DNA of 9,724 bases from Opitutia bacterium UBA977 (GCA_002292345.1 DBBT01000104.1:5905-15628); one strand, 5' to 3'; positions 1 to 6,656 are shown, numbered from the stretch's first letter. Numbers and translations are program-made. The notes: generated by a model from the sequence alone, not told the origin.

Positions 1-128
1 ACGCGATCGCCTTCTTTCCACTCGCCGCGTTCGCGGAGTAGATCCACGCGTTCAAAACGCTTGAGGACTGTTCTGTTTTTCTTACCGCCGCCGCCGATGG
101 TAGCTCTGAAACTGTTGTGTTGTGACAT
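1..128 (-). CDS. Small basic protein of the Verrucomicrobia/Chlamydiae type (N-terminal part; C-terminus beyond window)
   Basis: Reading the minus strand from the ATG at 128-126 gives about 42 residues beginning MSQHNSFR, followed by a run of four glycines, KKNRTVLKRFERVDLL and RERGEWKEGDR. The frame is still open at the window edge. The short, Arg/Lys-rich sequence with an LKRFERV..L..RG.W..GD pattern matches, from memory, a family of roughly 60-residue small basic proteins described in Verrucomicrobiota and Chlamydiae (a TIGRFAM model exists; I recall TIGR04137). Its function is not established to my knowledge; its charge and size would suit an RNA or ribosome-associated role, which is inference. 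It is transcribed away from the CLC gene, so 129-478 is a divergent promoter region. No Shine-Dalgarno sequence precedes the ATG. The missing C-terminus should be about 15-20 residues. Confidence 0.72.
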   Translation of the reverse strand, partial: MSQHNSFRATIGGGGKKNRTVLKRFERVDLLRERGEWKEGDR

Positions 129-227
129 GGTGTACTATTGGTTGAAAGTGAAAGCGAAGGAATAAACGGGTGCGTCTGGAAAAGATCAAGGCCTAATCGC
201 AATTTATTTCAGGTATTTCCGTGTTTC

Positions 228-256
228 TATAATCGAGATAGCGCAGGCGTATCTCG
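228..256 (+). promoter_or_regulatory. Candidate -10 box with adjacent dyad (possible operator)
   Basis: TATAAT at 228-233 matches the bacterial -10 consensus exactly, but nothing at the usual spacing upstream resembles TTGACA. Immediately after it lies CGAGATA-N9-TATCTCG (234-240 and 250-256), a perfect 7-bp inverted repeat that would cover the expected transcription start near 240. The placement suits a repressor operator or a 5'-end hairpin on a leader of about 240 bases for the CLC gene. The promoter assignment is inference. Confidence 0.35.
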
Positions 257-414
257 GGATATATTTAACGGTTGCATATCGGCACAGTACTCATCCCTCG
301 ATTTCGTATTCGTCCAGCAAACACTGCAGCTGCACTAAGGGTAGAATAAAGCGCCGTGGCTACGATTTAAACAAAGTGTAGGTAATCCCGGACCTTTTGA
401 TGAAGCGTATCAAG

Positions 415-460
415 TGGCTCGCTCGAACCTGAGGCTTTACAGTTCGCACGAATCAAGCCA
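415..460 (+). other. Nested hairpin in the leader of the CLC gene
   Basis: TGGCT (415-419) can pair with AGCCA (456-460), enclosing a second stem CGAAC (424-428) with GTTCG (442-446). The structure ends 18 bases before the ATG at 479. There is no T-tract after it, so it is not an intrinsic terminator. It could affect translation initiation. It does not match the fluoride riboswitch. Confidence 0.3.
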
Positions 461-478
461 AGCAAGTTGTGGTAAAAT

Positions 479-1843
479 ATGTTTTCATCCACTAAATACA
501 GATTTGAGCAATTAAGGATCGCGCGGCAATTGATTCGTTGGTCGTTACTAGTGCTGCCGGTCTCGATGACGGTGGGTGCGCTAGTCGCGTTGTTTTTGTG
601 GCTATTGGAGTCGGCGACGCAGATTCGCCAGGCCAACTTGTGGTTACTTGGACTATTGCCACTAGCAGGTATTGGTATTTACTGGATGTATAGCCGATAC
701 GGTAAAAATACCGAAGCGGGTAATAATTTAATCATGGATGAAATCCATGAACCCGGCGGTGGTATTCCGTTTCGGATGGCGCCGCTGGTAATGGTGACCA
801 CTATAATTACGCATTTGTTTGGTGGTTCGGCTGGGCGCGAGGGCACAGCGGTGCAGATGGGCGGCAGTGTGGCCGATTATTTCGCTAAAAAATTTGGACT
901 TCGCCACGAGGATAAGCGCATCTTGTTGATGGCTGGCATGGCCGCAGGCTTTGGCGCGGTATTTGGCACACCAGTCACGGGCGCAATCTTTGCCTTGGAA
1001 GTGCTGGCAGTTGGGCGAATTAAATATGGTGCGCTGATGCCTTGCTTGATTGCGAGTCTAGTGGCCGACATCACTTGCACTTCGTTTCCAATTCACCATA
1101 CGCACTATTCGATCGGCTATTCCGCAAAGGAGGCGATGGGGGCAATGTCTTTTATCTCGTTTGATGTGTTGTTGTTACTGAAGGTGCTGATCGCGGGTGC
1201 TTGTTTTGGCCTCGCTAGTTATGGATTTGCCGCGTTGTCGCATCGCCTAAAGGCAAAGAGCCAGCAGTTGATTGGCCGCAAGTGGCTGATTCCTGCAGTC
1301 GGTGCTGCGTTGGTGTTGGGCATTAGTTATTGCTTGGGCACGACCGATTATCTTGGTCTCGGTGTGAGTTCGCCAAACGCAGATGGTGTGAGTATCGTGT
1401 CGGCTTTTTCCGCGGGCGGTGCCGACTCGTTTAGTTGGTTCTGGAAGCTGTTGTTGACGGCAATTACATTGAGCTTCGGCTTTAAGGGCGGGGAAGTGAC
1501 ACCGTTGTTTTTCATTGGAGCGACCTTAGGTAATACGCTCGCGATGCTCTCGGGCGCACCAGTCGATCTGTTTGCTGGGCTCGGCTTTATTGCTGTATTT
1601 GCGGGGGCCACAAATACGCCGCTGGCGTGCACGATGATGGGGGTCGAGCTGTTTGGTGCTGAAAACACTGTTTACTACGCCGTCGCCTGTTTCACGGCTT
1701 ATTACTTTAGCGGACATACTGGCATCTATACTTCACAGCGTGTGGCAGTCTCAAAGTTTCACTCAACTGAGTTGAAGGAATCGACGTTGCAGGAAATTAA
1801 CACAAATCAACACGAAAATGGCTGCCGGCCATCCAGTGATTAA
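479..1843 (+). CDS. CLC-family antiporter, CLC-F (fluoride/proton) type
   Basis: A 454-residue polytopic inner-membrane protein of the CLC superfamily, annotated in many genomes as a voltage-gated chloride channel. CLC-F members are known to export F- in exchange for H+. Subclass features are visible: the gating glutamate in [11 protein letters not shown] (Glu121, motif 119-129) where Cl- transporters have GREGP; GNN at 81-83 where they have GSGIP, so Asn82 replaces the chloride-coordinating Ser; and [12 protein letters not shown] (336-347) with the Glu339/Thr341 pair characteristic of CLC-F in place of GxFxP. ATNTPLA (377-383) and [10 protein letters not shown] (408-417) form the usual C-terminal half. 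There is no CBS domain, as expected for this subclass. The hydrophilic tail after about residue 430 is short and low in complexity. The ATG at 479 lacks a Shine-Dalgarno sequence. It sits just upstream of psd, probably in one transcript. The family call is firm; fluoride specificity is inferred from the motifs. Confidence 0.9.
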   Translation: MFSSTKYRFEQLRIARQLIRWSLLVLPVSMTVGALVALFLWLLESATQIRQANLWLLGLLPLAGIGIYWMYSRYGKNTEAGNNLIMDEIHEPGGGIPFRMAPLVMVTTIITHLFGGSAGREGTAVQMGGSVADYFAKKFGLRHEDKRILLMAGMAAGFGAVFGTPVTGAIFALEVLAVGRIKYGALMPCLIASLVADITCTSFPIHHTHYSIGYSAKEAMGAMSFISFDVLLLLKVLIAGACFGLASYGFAALSHRLKAKSQQLIGRKWLIPAVGAALVLGISYCLGTTDYLGLGVSSPNADGVSIVSAFSAGGADSFSWFWKLLLTAITLSFGFKGGEVTPLFFIGATLGNTLAMLSGAPVDLFAGLGFIAVFAGATNTPLACTMMGVELFGAENTVYYAVACFTAYYFSGHTGIYTSQRVAVSKFHSTELKESTLQEINTNQHENGCRPSSD

Positions 1844-1847
1844 TGGT

Positions 1848-2768
1848 ATGAATCTGAACCAACAATTTGAGGCACCAATTGAATTTTTTAATCGTCACAC
1901 TGGCTTAGTGGAAACCGAGTCAGTTTATGGCGAAGCTTTCTTGCGCTGGGCCTATGGTAATCCTTTAGGTCGTCTAACTGTGGCGGTCGCCGTGAAGCGA
2001 TTGTGGTTTTCGCGTTGGTATGGCTGGCGCATGGATCGCTCTGCGAGTCGCAAGAAGGTGGCGCCATTCATTAACAACTATGCGGTAGATGTCGAAGAAT
2101 TCGCAGCTGATGTGGATAGCTATGGTTCCTTTAACGAGTTTTTCTATCGCGCGCTTAAGCCGAGCGCGCGACTAATTGCGGCGGGCGATTCGGTTGCCGT
2201 GTTTCCCGCGGATGGTCGACATTTGGCTATTGCAGACGTCAGTGCGGCGGACAGTTTTTATATTAAAGGGCAGCATTTCAATTTAGCAAAGTTCCTTGGC
2301 AGTGCCGAATTGGCGGCTGAATTTGAAGGCGGCTCGATGTTGATCTCTCGATTGTGCCCAGTGGATTATCACCGCTTTCACTTTCCCGTGGCAGGTCAAC
2401 CTAGCGAGGCTCGTATTTTGGACGGTAGTTTGCGCTCCGTGAGTCCGTTGGCGCTACGCCGCAAGTTGTCGATACTTTGGGAGAACCGGCGTATGATTAC
2501 CGAGCTTGCGACGAGTGAATTCGGCAAGATAATCGTGATGGAAGTCGGCGCGACGTGCGTCGGGGGCATGCATCAGACTTACCAAGCTGGGTCTCAGGTA
2601 GAGAAGGGCGCGGCCAAAGGGTATTTCTCTTTCGGCGGTTCGTGTGTGACGACGGTTTACAAGCCAGGCGCCATCCGCTTTGACAATGATCTTTTAGACC
2701 AAGCCGCGCTCGGCCATGAAGTATATGCTAAGATGGGCGAGCGGTGTGGCGTGGTGAACTGCCCTTAG
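1848..2768 (+). CDS. psd: Phosphatidylserine decarboxylase proenzyme
   Basis: Pyruvoyl-dependent enzyme that converts phosphatidylserine to phosphatidylethanolamine at the inner membrane. From the ATG at 1848 it has 306 residues. Conserved blocks in order: FFNRHTG near residue 13, [36 protein letters not shown] (120-124, catalytic Asp122), VDYHRFHFP (172-180, catalytic His), and FGGS (262-265). Self-cleavage before Ser265 (codon 2640-2642) would give a beta chain of 264 and an alpha chain of 42 residues. The base after FGGS encodes Cys, where Thr or Ser is more common. An in-frame ATG at 1818 would add ten residues and overlap the CLC gene by 26 bases; I prefer 1848 because family homology starts just after it and it lies 4 bases past the CLC stop, which suits translational coupling. 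Neither start has a Shine-Dalgarno sequence. The matching phosphatidylserine synthase gene is not in the window. Confidence 0.95.
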   Translation: MNLNQQFEAPIEFFNRHTGLVETESVYGEAFLRWAYGNPLGRLTVAVAVKRLWFSRWYGWRMDRSASRKKVAPFINNYAVDVEEFAADVDSYGSFNEFFYRALKPSARLIAAGDSVAVFPADGRHLAIADVSAADSFYIKGQHFNLAKFLGSAELAAEFEGGSMLISRLCPVDYHRFHFPVAGQPSEARILDGSLRSVSPLALRRKLSILWENRRMITELATSEFGKIIVMEVGATCVGGMHQTYQAGSQVEKGAAKGYFSFGGSCVTTVYKPGAIRFDNDLLDQAALGHEVYAKMGERCGVVNCP

Positions 2769-3247
2769 AAACTCCAAAGATAGCTTTTTTCCGTGGCGAG
2801 TACTTCACCATTGGAGTTCTTAATCGTGAAACGCCAAGCCGCAGGCGTGGCACTTTGATTTGGCCAGTCTTCGCCGGTTAGGCCGATGAAGATTTCATTA
2901 TTCTTTGGTAGTTTTGAGGGCAGCTTGAAGGTGTGTTCTTGCGCATCGAGTGATTCCGGCGAATAGATTTCGCCTTCGATATAGGTGCCTGCTGGCAGGT
3001 CGCGTACTTGCCCGTCTAGTATCAGCACAAAGTAGTAGCCTGCACGTTCATTTCTGTCAGTACGCACGATGACTCTATTTCCGAGGTTTTCCTTGCCGGT
3101 TAAATATTCACCAACGCGCATAAAAGCCTCGGCCTCAATATACCGTGGTTTAATGTCGAGGATAGTGACGCTCGTGAGCACGGGCTTCTTAGTGGAAGCG
3201 CAAGAGATGCACAGGAGGCTAAAAAGGACGAGTAAGAGTATACGCAT
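2765..3247 (-). CDS. Putative lipoprotein of unknown function
   Basis: A 160-residue protein beginning [19 protein letters not shown]. The hydrophobic stretch followed by Cys16 looks like a lipoprotein signal, although Cys13 at position -3 of the lipobox is atypical (Leu is usual). The mature part is mostly beta-prone and ends in SYLWSF. A block near residues 60-90 ([20 protein letters not shown]) and a [14 protein letters not shown] segment look like strands of a beta-sandwich domain in which an attribute is raised or lowered. I do not recognise the family. Its TAA (2767-2765) overlaps the TAG of psd (2766-2768), so the two genes converge with no room for a terminator. It diverges from the secreted protein at 3409. 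No Shine-Dalgarno sequence precedes the ATG at 3247. Confidence 0.75.
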   Translation of the reverse strand: MRILLLVLFSLLCISCASTKKPVLTSVTILDIKPRYIEAEAFMRVGEYLTGKENLGNRVIVRTDRNERAGYYFVLILDGQVRDLPAGTYIEGEIYSPESLDAQEHTFKLPSKLPKNNEIFIGLTGEDWPNQSATPAAWRFTIKNSNGEVLATEKSYLWSF

Positions 3248-3408
3248 GCAGTGTAGGTTCGTTAGGTGCGGAGGCTTGTCAATAGTCGCGTGTAGACTAT
3301 CGAATGATTCACCACAGCATTATTTGATTGTTTTAGATTTTATACGCAATTAAGTTTTTTATCACAGCAAAAACCTTCCTGATCACTATAACTCAACCCT
3401 ATCAACTT
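3248..3408. promoter_or_regulatory. Divergent promoter region between the two envelope-protein genes
   Basis: This 161-base AT-rich gap must serve both the lipoprotein gene (minus) and the secreted-protein gene (plus). TATAAC at 3387-3392 is a fair -10 box for the plus gene and would give a leader of only about ten bases, but no convincing -35 accompanies it. No clear operator was found. Confidence 0.3.
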
Positions 3409-3903
3409 ATGATGCACCGTATTTGCCTGTTACTTTCATTCCTAATTTCTGTTCAATTTGCTACCGCTGCTGATCAGGCTACAAACGCTCATTTGAAGGG
3501 CATCTATTCGCTGTACATGACTGTGGATACATCCATGGCCTCTGATATCCAATCGAGTGAACGTCTCGATCTAAATGATATCATGGAACTCCAACTTAGG
3601 CGCGGAAATGTAGCTTTGAATACCTACGTGTTGAATCAACCAGAGGTGAATATCCCGCTCATTAGACTTTCAGTCGACACCTCCAGTCGTATTGCTTCTG
3701 GTGAATTTGAGTTGATTGTGCAGGTGCGCGATTTTGTAACGATTGACCGTAACAGTGAGAAAACTGTCGCGACAGTCTTTGAAATGCGCCGGCGCGGTAG
3801 TTCCAGTTCCGGATCCAAACAAGTGGAAGTTATTAAAGCAGAACTGCGCGATATGATGAGCGACTTCGTTACGACCTTTCGCGAGGTCAACCCAAAGCGA
3901 TAG
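3409..3903 (+). CDS. Secreted or periplasmic protein of unknown function
   Basis: A 164-residue protein with a Sec signal peptide: MMHRICLLLSFLISVQF followed by ATAA, cleavage probably after Ala20. The mature part alternates strands and helices: LKGIYSLYMTVDT (29-41), a helix with LDLNDIMELQLRR (53-65), PLIRLSVDT (83-91), FELIVQVRDFVTIDRN (100-115), VATVFEMRRRG (120-130) and a final helix IKAELRDMMSDFVTTF (142-157) ending in NPKR. From memory this layout (a conserved L.gi..l.v.v start, a V..v.+.v.v.R strand pair, then a terminal D..d.F...NP helix) resembles a broadly distributed family of uncharacterised exported proteins of about 150-180 residues. No catalytic motif is seen. ATG codons lie at 3409 and 3412; either could be used. 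It is divergent from the lipoprotein gene. Confidence 0.75.
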   Translation: MMHRICLLLSFLISVQFATAADQATNAHLKGIYSLYMTVDTSMASDIQSSERLDLNDIMELQLRRGNVALNTYVLNQPEVNIPLIRLSVDTSSRIASGEFELIVQVRDFVTIDRNSEKTVATVFEMRRRGSSSSGSKQVEVIKAELRDMMSDFVTTFREVNPKR

Positions 3904-3905
3904 AT

Positions 3906-3926
3906 CACAAAGTAAGTGTGTTTTTT
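3906..3926 (+). terminator. Weak terminator-like hairpin after the secreted-protein gene
   Basis: CACA (3906-3909) can pair with TGTG (3917-3920) around a 7-base loop and is followed directly by six T (3921-3926). The stem is only four base pairs, so the call rests mainly on the T-tract and its position 2 bases after the stop codon. Confidence 0.3.
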
Positions 3927-3944
3927 ATGCAGAGATCGACGTAG

Positions 3945-3974
3945 TTGCTGGTTCGTTGCATTATTATATATAAG
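3945..3974 (+). promoter_or_regulatory. Candidate promoter for rhlE
   Basis: TTGCTG, an 18-base spacer and TATAAG (five of six matches to the -10 consensus) lie in an AT-rich stretch that includes an ATTATTATATATAA run. Alternative register: TATATA at 3967-3972 with a 16-base spacer. The match is moderate only. Confidence 0.3.
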
Positions 3975-4212
3975 ATGTGCTTTTTTTCGTTGGTGAACCT
4001 TCGAATTATTGAATTGCCGAAGTTCTTACCCCCTTTAGAAATCGACTTTCCCCACAGCTCTCGACGCGTAAATAGCTAAAATTCTATTTTTTTGTTATAC
4101 AGGTAGTTTTTATCGATGCAGTGGCCTGACTCTTTTTGCTAGGCGAACGGCATTCTTTACGATACACCTGCCGCTCTATCTACGCCGTACCTTTAAAGGG
4201 CGGTCGCATGCT

Positions 4213-4233
4213 TCGGGAGAATCCGACTTTTTT
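4213..4233 (+). terminator. Terminator-like (attenuator?) hairpin inside the rhlE leader
   Basis: TCGG (4213-4216) pairs with CCGA (4223-4226) around a six-base loop and is followed by C and six T (4228-4233). The stem is short. It is 118 bases before the rhlE start, so if active it would act as an attenuator rather than as an end-of-operon terminator. Confidence 0.25.
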
Positions 4234-4350
4234 AGTGTGCACTTATTATTCATGCTGCAGTCAAAACTGACTCAGCCATCCACGAGTCGCATGATCGGAG
4301 AATCGTCTATTTAGGCGGCCAGCACGCGTCACTACTCAAAGCAAATTGTT

Positions 4351-5700
4351 ATGTCATTTTCTGAACTGGGACTCCTTCCCGAACTCGTTGCAGCCGTTGA
4401 AGCAAAAGGCTACACCATCCCATCTCCCATCCAAGCACGTGCCATCCCAGCTGTGCTGGATCGCCGCGACGTTCTAGGCGGCGCACAAACTGGCACAGGA
4501 AAAACCGCCGCCTTTAGTTTACCCATGCTGCAGATTCTTTCCGGATCTGAGTTTAATGGCCAAAATAAGCGCCCGCGGGCACTGGTACTCGCGCCGACTC
4601 GAGAGCTTGCTGCACAAGTGCATCAGAGCATCGTTGATTACGGTCAGCATGTAAATATTCGCTCGTTTGTGATTTTCGGTGGCGTAGGTTTTCAGCCGCA
4701 GATTAATGCACTCCGTCGTGGACTCGATATTGTCGTTGCCACTCCAGGACGCCTGCTCGACCTCTGTCAGCGAGGTGAGATGCAACTCTCGAACATAGAG
4801 ATTCTGGTCCTTGACGAAGCTGACCGCATGTTGGACATGGGGTTTATCAATGACATTAAGAAGATTCTGCAATTGATGCCTGCCAAGCGTCAGAACTTGT
4901 TTTTCTCGGCCACCTATACCAAGGAAGTTAAGAAGCTTGCTGACTCCATGCTGCACAATGCGGTCGAAGTTGAAGTTGCCGCGCGTAATGCTACTGCAGA
5001 TCGCGTCGATCAAGAGGCGTATATCGTCGCTCAAAATGCAAAACCACAATTTCTAGCCGAAATGATCGAGCAGGGCGAGTGGACGCAGGTGCTGGTCTTT
5101 TCTCGTACCAAGCATGGCGCTAATAAGCTCGCTAAGTATTTAGACCGACAAGGGATCGGCGCAATGGCTATTCATGGAAACAAGAGCCAGTCTGCTCGGG
5201 AGCGTGCGTTGAGCATGTTTAAGTCTAATAAGATCCGTGTGATGGTCGCGACTGATATCGCTGCGCGTGGTCTCGATATCGCGGATTTGCCGCATGTGGT
5301 GAATTACGAGTTACCCAATATCCCCGAAGATTATGTGCACCGTATCGGCCGCACGGGTCGTGCCGGCAAGGCGGGTAATGCAGTCTCACTCGTTAGTGAT
5401 GTAGAAGAGGGCTATCTCTGGGACATCGAGAAGACGATGAAGAAAAATATTCCACTATTTAGAATCGATGACCGCGGCGAAAAGATAGCTATGCCGCGCC
5501 CAGCAACACGCTCGAAGAAATCACGCCCGGCACCAGGTCAAAACAACCGTGGTGGAGGTGGTCGTGGTCGCCAAGGTGGCGGCGGAGGTCGTCCACAAGG
5601 TGGAGGTCGTCCACAAGGTGGCCGAAGTCGTCCGCAAGGAGGTTCAAGTGGTTCGTCAAAGGGCGCAGCGCCGAGTCGTTCGCGAGGCCGTAACCAATAA
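4351..5700 (+). CDS. rhlE: DEAD-box ATP-dependent RNA helicase, RhlE type, with Arg/Gly-rich tail
   Basis: A 449-residue cytoplasmic RNA helicase that unwinds short RNA duplexes and remodels RNA-protein complexes, typically in ribosome assembly, RNA decay or growth in the cold. All signature motifs are present in order: Q motif around FSELGL and PSPIQ (3-28), Walker A AQTGTGKT (45-52), PTRELAAQV (82-90), TPGRLLDL (131-138), DEAD (155-158), SAT (186-188), LVFSRTKHGANKLA (248-261), VATDIAARGLDI (299-310) and HRIGRTGRAG (330-339). The start MSFSELGL matches the typical RhlE N-terminus, fixing the ATG at 4351 despite the absence of a Shine-Dalgarno sequence. Residues from about 385 to 449 form a low-complexity basic tail rich in GGR, RPQGG and SR repeats, a common non-specific RNA-binding extension. 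Length is close to E. coli RhlE. It stands alone, with long non-coding flanks on both sides. Confidence 0.96.
   Translation: MSFSELGLLPELVAAVEAKGYTIPSPIQARAIPAVLDRRDVLGGAQTGTGKTAAFSLPMLQILSGSEFNGQNKRPRALVLAPTRELAAQVHQSIVDYGQHVNIRSFVIFGGVGFQPQINALRRGLDIVVATPGRLLDLCQRGEMQLSNIEILVLDEADRMLDMGFINDIKKILQLMPAKRQNLFFSATYTKEVKKLADSMLHNAVEVEVAARNATADRVDQEAYIVAQNAKPQFLAEMIEQGEWTQVLVFSRTKHGANKLAKYLDRQGIGAMAIHGNKSQSARERALSMFKSNKIRVMVATDIAARGLDIADLPHVVNYELPNIPEDYVHRIGRTGRAGKAGNAVSLVSDVEEGYLWDIEKTMKKNIPLFRIDDRGEKIAMPRPATRSKKSRPAPGQNNRGGGGRGRQGGGGGRPQGGGRPQGGRSRPQGGSSGSSKGAAPSRSRGRNQ
5584..5640 (+). repeat. rhlE: Short tandem repeat in the rhlE tail
   Basis: An 18-base unit, GGAGGTCGTCCACAAGGT, occurs twice without change (5584-5601 and 5602-5619), and a diverged 21-base copy follows to 5640. 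It encodes repeated GGRPQG blocks. Exact DNA identity suggests recent slippage or unequal crossing-over, so tail length probably varies among strains. Confidence 0.8.
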
Positions 5701-5738
5701 CTTTTCACTATAGGGTAGGCTGAGAAGGACGTTTTTTT
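5701..5738 (+). terminator. Weak terminator candidate after rhlE
   Basis: CTTTTC (5701-5706) can pair with GAGAAG (5722-5727), six pairs with one G-U, around a 15-base loop. Seven T (5732-5738) follow four bases later. The stem is A/T-rich and the loop long, so activity is uncertain, but the position directly after the rhlE stop fits. Confidence 0.35.
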
Positions 5739-5957
5739 ATGTGCGAACCGCTTTAGGCTTTAGGTGTGCTCTCCGATGTGTCGCGGGGAGCGTCTTACTA
5801 ATCTATATTCGATTTCGTGAAGTTCGTATTTGGGCGTACCTGCGTGGGATATGCCCTTGTGTTGAGTGCGCGAGATCAGATGGCGCAGTGATGTTAAATC
5901 GCTATGCCGACGCTTTTCGTTCGCCAAAGTGGCTGCTGCCATTTAGCGGATAAGTGT
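5739..5957. other. Non-coding spacer between rhlE and mazG
   Basis: No supported gene. Two imperfect hairpins are visible: CTCTCC/GGGGAG near 5768-5791 and GGGCGTA (5832-5838) with TATGCCC (5850-5856). A 70-codon open frame at 5741-5953 has no protein-like character. No good promoter for mazG was recognised. Confidence 0.4.
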
Positions 5958-6632
5958 ATGAGTTCTATTAACGATCTTTTACAGACAGTATCGGCCCTTC
6001 GCGAGCCGGATACAGGCTGCCCTTGGGATATTGAGCAAACACACCAGTCAATCACCGATTGTTTGATCGATGAGTGCTGTGAGTTATTGCAGACCATAGA
6101 CAGACTCGACATGCATCATATGGAAGAAGAGCTGGGCGATGTACTGCTACAAGTTGTGATGCACGCACAGATGGCCAAGGAGGCGGGTCATTTTGATTTT
6201 GAAGGGGTATGTAAGGTAGTGAACGATAAATTAGTTCACCGTCATCCGCATGTGTTCGGCACAGGAGCGTTGAGCAATTCCGAGGCAGTGCTCAAACAAT
6301 GGGATGCGATTAAGGCAGAAGAGACGAAACGCGGCCCCAAGCAGGCTGGACGATTTAAGGATTTACCGAATCAATTACCAGCTCTGATGTATGCACAGGA
6401 TATTTATAAGCAGATTCTAAAGCAGCAGATCGACGCTTCCGATGTGATTGATGAGGGCGGCATTGCGATGACTGCCCAAGCGTTGGCGGACGATGAGTTG
6501 GCGCTTGGCAAGCAGTTGTTTGAAATCGCTGCGGCCTGTCGAATAAAAAAACTGGAGCCTGAGGCAGCGTTGCGTCGCTATGCGCAAAACGTGGTTGACC
6601 AGCTAGAGTCGAACGCTCCCGGGGAATGTTAG
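5958..6632 (+). CDS. mazG: MazG-family nucleoside triphosphate pyrophosphohydrolase
   Basis: A 224-residue protein that hydrolyses NTPs or dNTPs to the monophosphate and pyrophosphate, helping to clear aberrant nucleotides. Family motifs: GCPWD (20-24), an acidic DECCE (39-43), EEELGDVLLQVVMHAQMA (56-73), HRHPHVFG (94-101), and QWDAIKAEE (114-122). In the N-terminal repeat the metal-binding pattern is E40, E43, E58 and D61; the first Glu of the usual EExxE is Asp39. The C-terminal repeat (about 145-215) aligns in its ending, EPEAALRRYAQNVVDQL, but the expected ELGD is replaced by LALGK (181-185) and the EE.xEL helix by MTAQALADDE, so it seems catalytically degenerate. In E. coli MazG, 263 residues, the C-terminal domain is the active one. 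I chose the ATG at 5958 over 5904 because MSSINDLLQTVSALR matches the family start; a GGA lies 7 bases upstream. A YgjP-like gene follows after 24 bases. Confidence 0.92.
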   Translation: MSSINDLLQTVSALREPDTGCPWDIEQTHQSITDCLIDECCELLQTIDRLDMHHMEEELGDVLLQVVMHAQMAKEAGHFDFEGVCKVVNDKLVHRHPHVFGTGALSNSEAVLKQWDAIKAEETKRGPKQAGRFKDLPNQLPALMYAQDIYKQILKQQIDASDVIDEGGIAMTAQALADDELALGKQLFEIAAACRIKKLEPEAALRRYAQNVVDQLESNAPGEC

Positions 6633-6656
6633 GGCGGTTTCTGTAACTTCTATTAA

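Larger units (their letters stand above)
129..478. other. 350-base divergent intergenic region with promoter-like and hairpin sequences
   Basis: This gap separates the small basic protein (minus) from the CLC antiporter (plus). It holds a perfect TATAAT at 228-233, a 7-bp perfect inverted repeat at 234-256, a 10-bp palindrome TGCAGCTGCA at 325-334 and a nested hairpin at 415-460. I looked for the conserved core of the fluoride (crcB) riboswitch, a GG-N-GATG start with a downstream pseudoknot partner, and did not find it. No tRNA or other known RNA is recognisable. An open frame at 138-338 translates into a peptide with no protein-like pattern and is not called. Confidence 0.6.
3904..4350. other. 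447-base intergenic region upstream of rhlE
   Basis: No supported gene or known RNA. Contents seen: the weak terminator-like hairpin at 3906-3926; a -35/-10-like pair TTGCTG (3945-3950) and TATAAG (3969-3974) with an 18-base spacer; an 8-bp stem with one bulge, GAACCTTCG (3995-4003) with CGAAGTTC (4018-4025); a palindrome CCTTTAAAGG (4190-4199); and a short hairpin with a T6 run at 4213-4233. If the promoter candidate is real, rhlE would have a leader of about 370 bases. Long leaders are known upstream of cold-shock DEAD-box helicase genes; whether that applies here is inference. Confidence 0.5.

Noticed and set aside
138..338. Open frame of 66 codons before the CLC gene
   Set aside because: Peptide composition looks random, no start context, and the region carries promoter and hairpin signals instead.
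241..478. Fluoride riboswitch upstream of the CLC-F gene
   Set aside because: The conserved GG-N-GATG start and its pseudoknot partner were not found; the hairpin at 415-460 does not match.
1818..1847. Upstream start for psd at 1818
   Set aside because: The ten extra residues are encoded inside the CLC gene end and precede the first conserved block without resembling the family; kept only as an alternative.
3995..4025. Hairpin GAACCTTCG/CGAAGTTC as an intrinsic terminator
   Set aside because: The T-run lies before rather than after the stem on the plus strand, and no T-run follows it on the minus strand.
5741..5953. Open frame of 70 codons before mazG
   Set aside because: Rich in Cys, Arg and Trp without any family-like pattern; begins inside the T-rich end of a terminator candidate.
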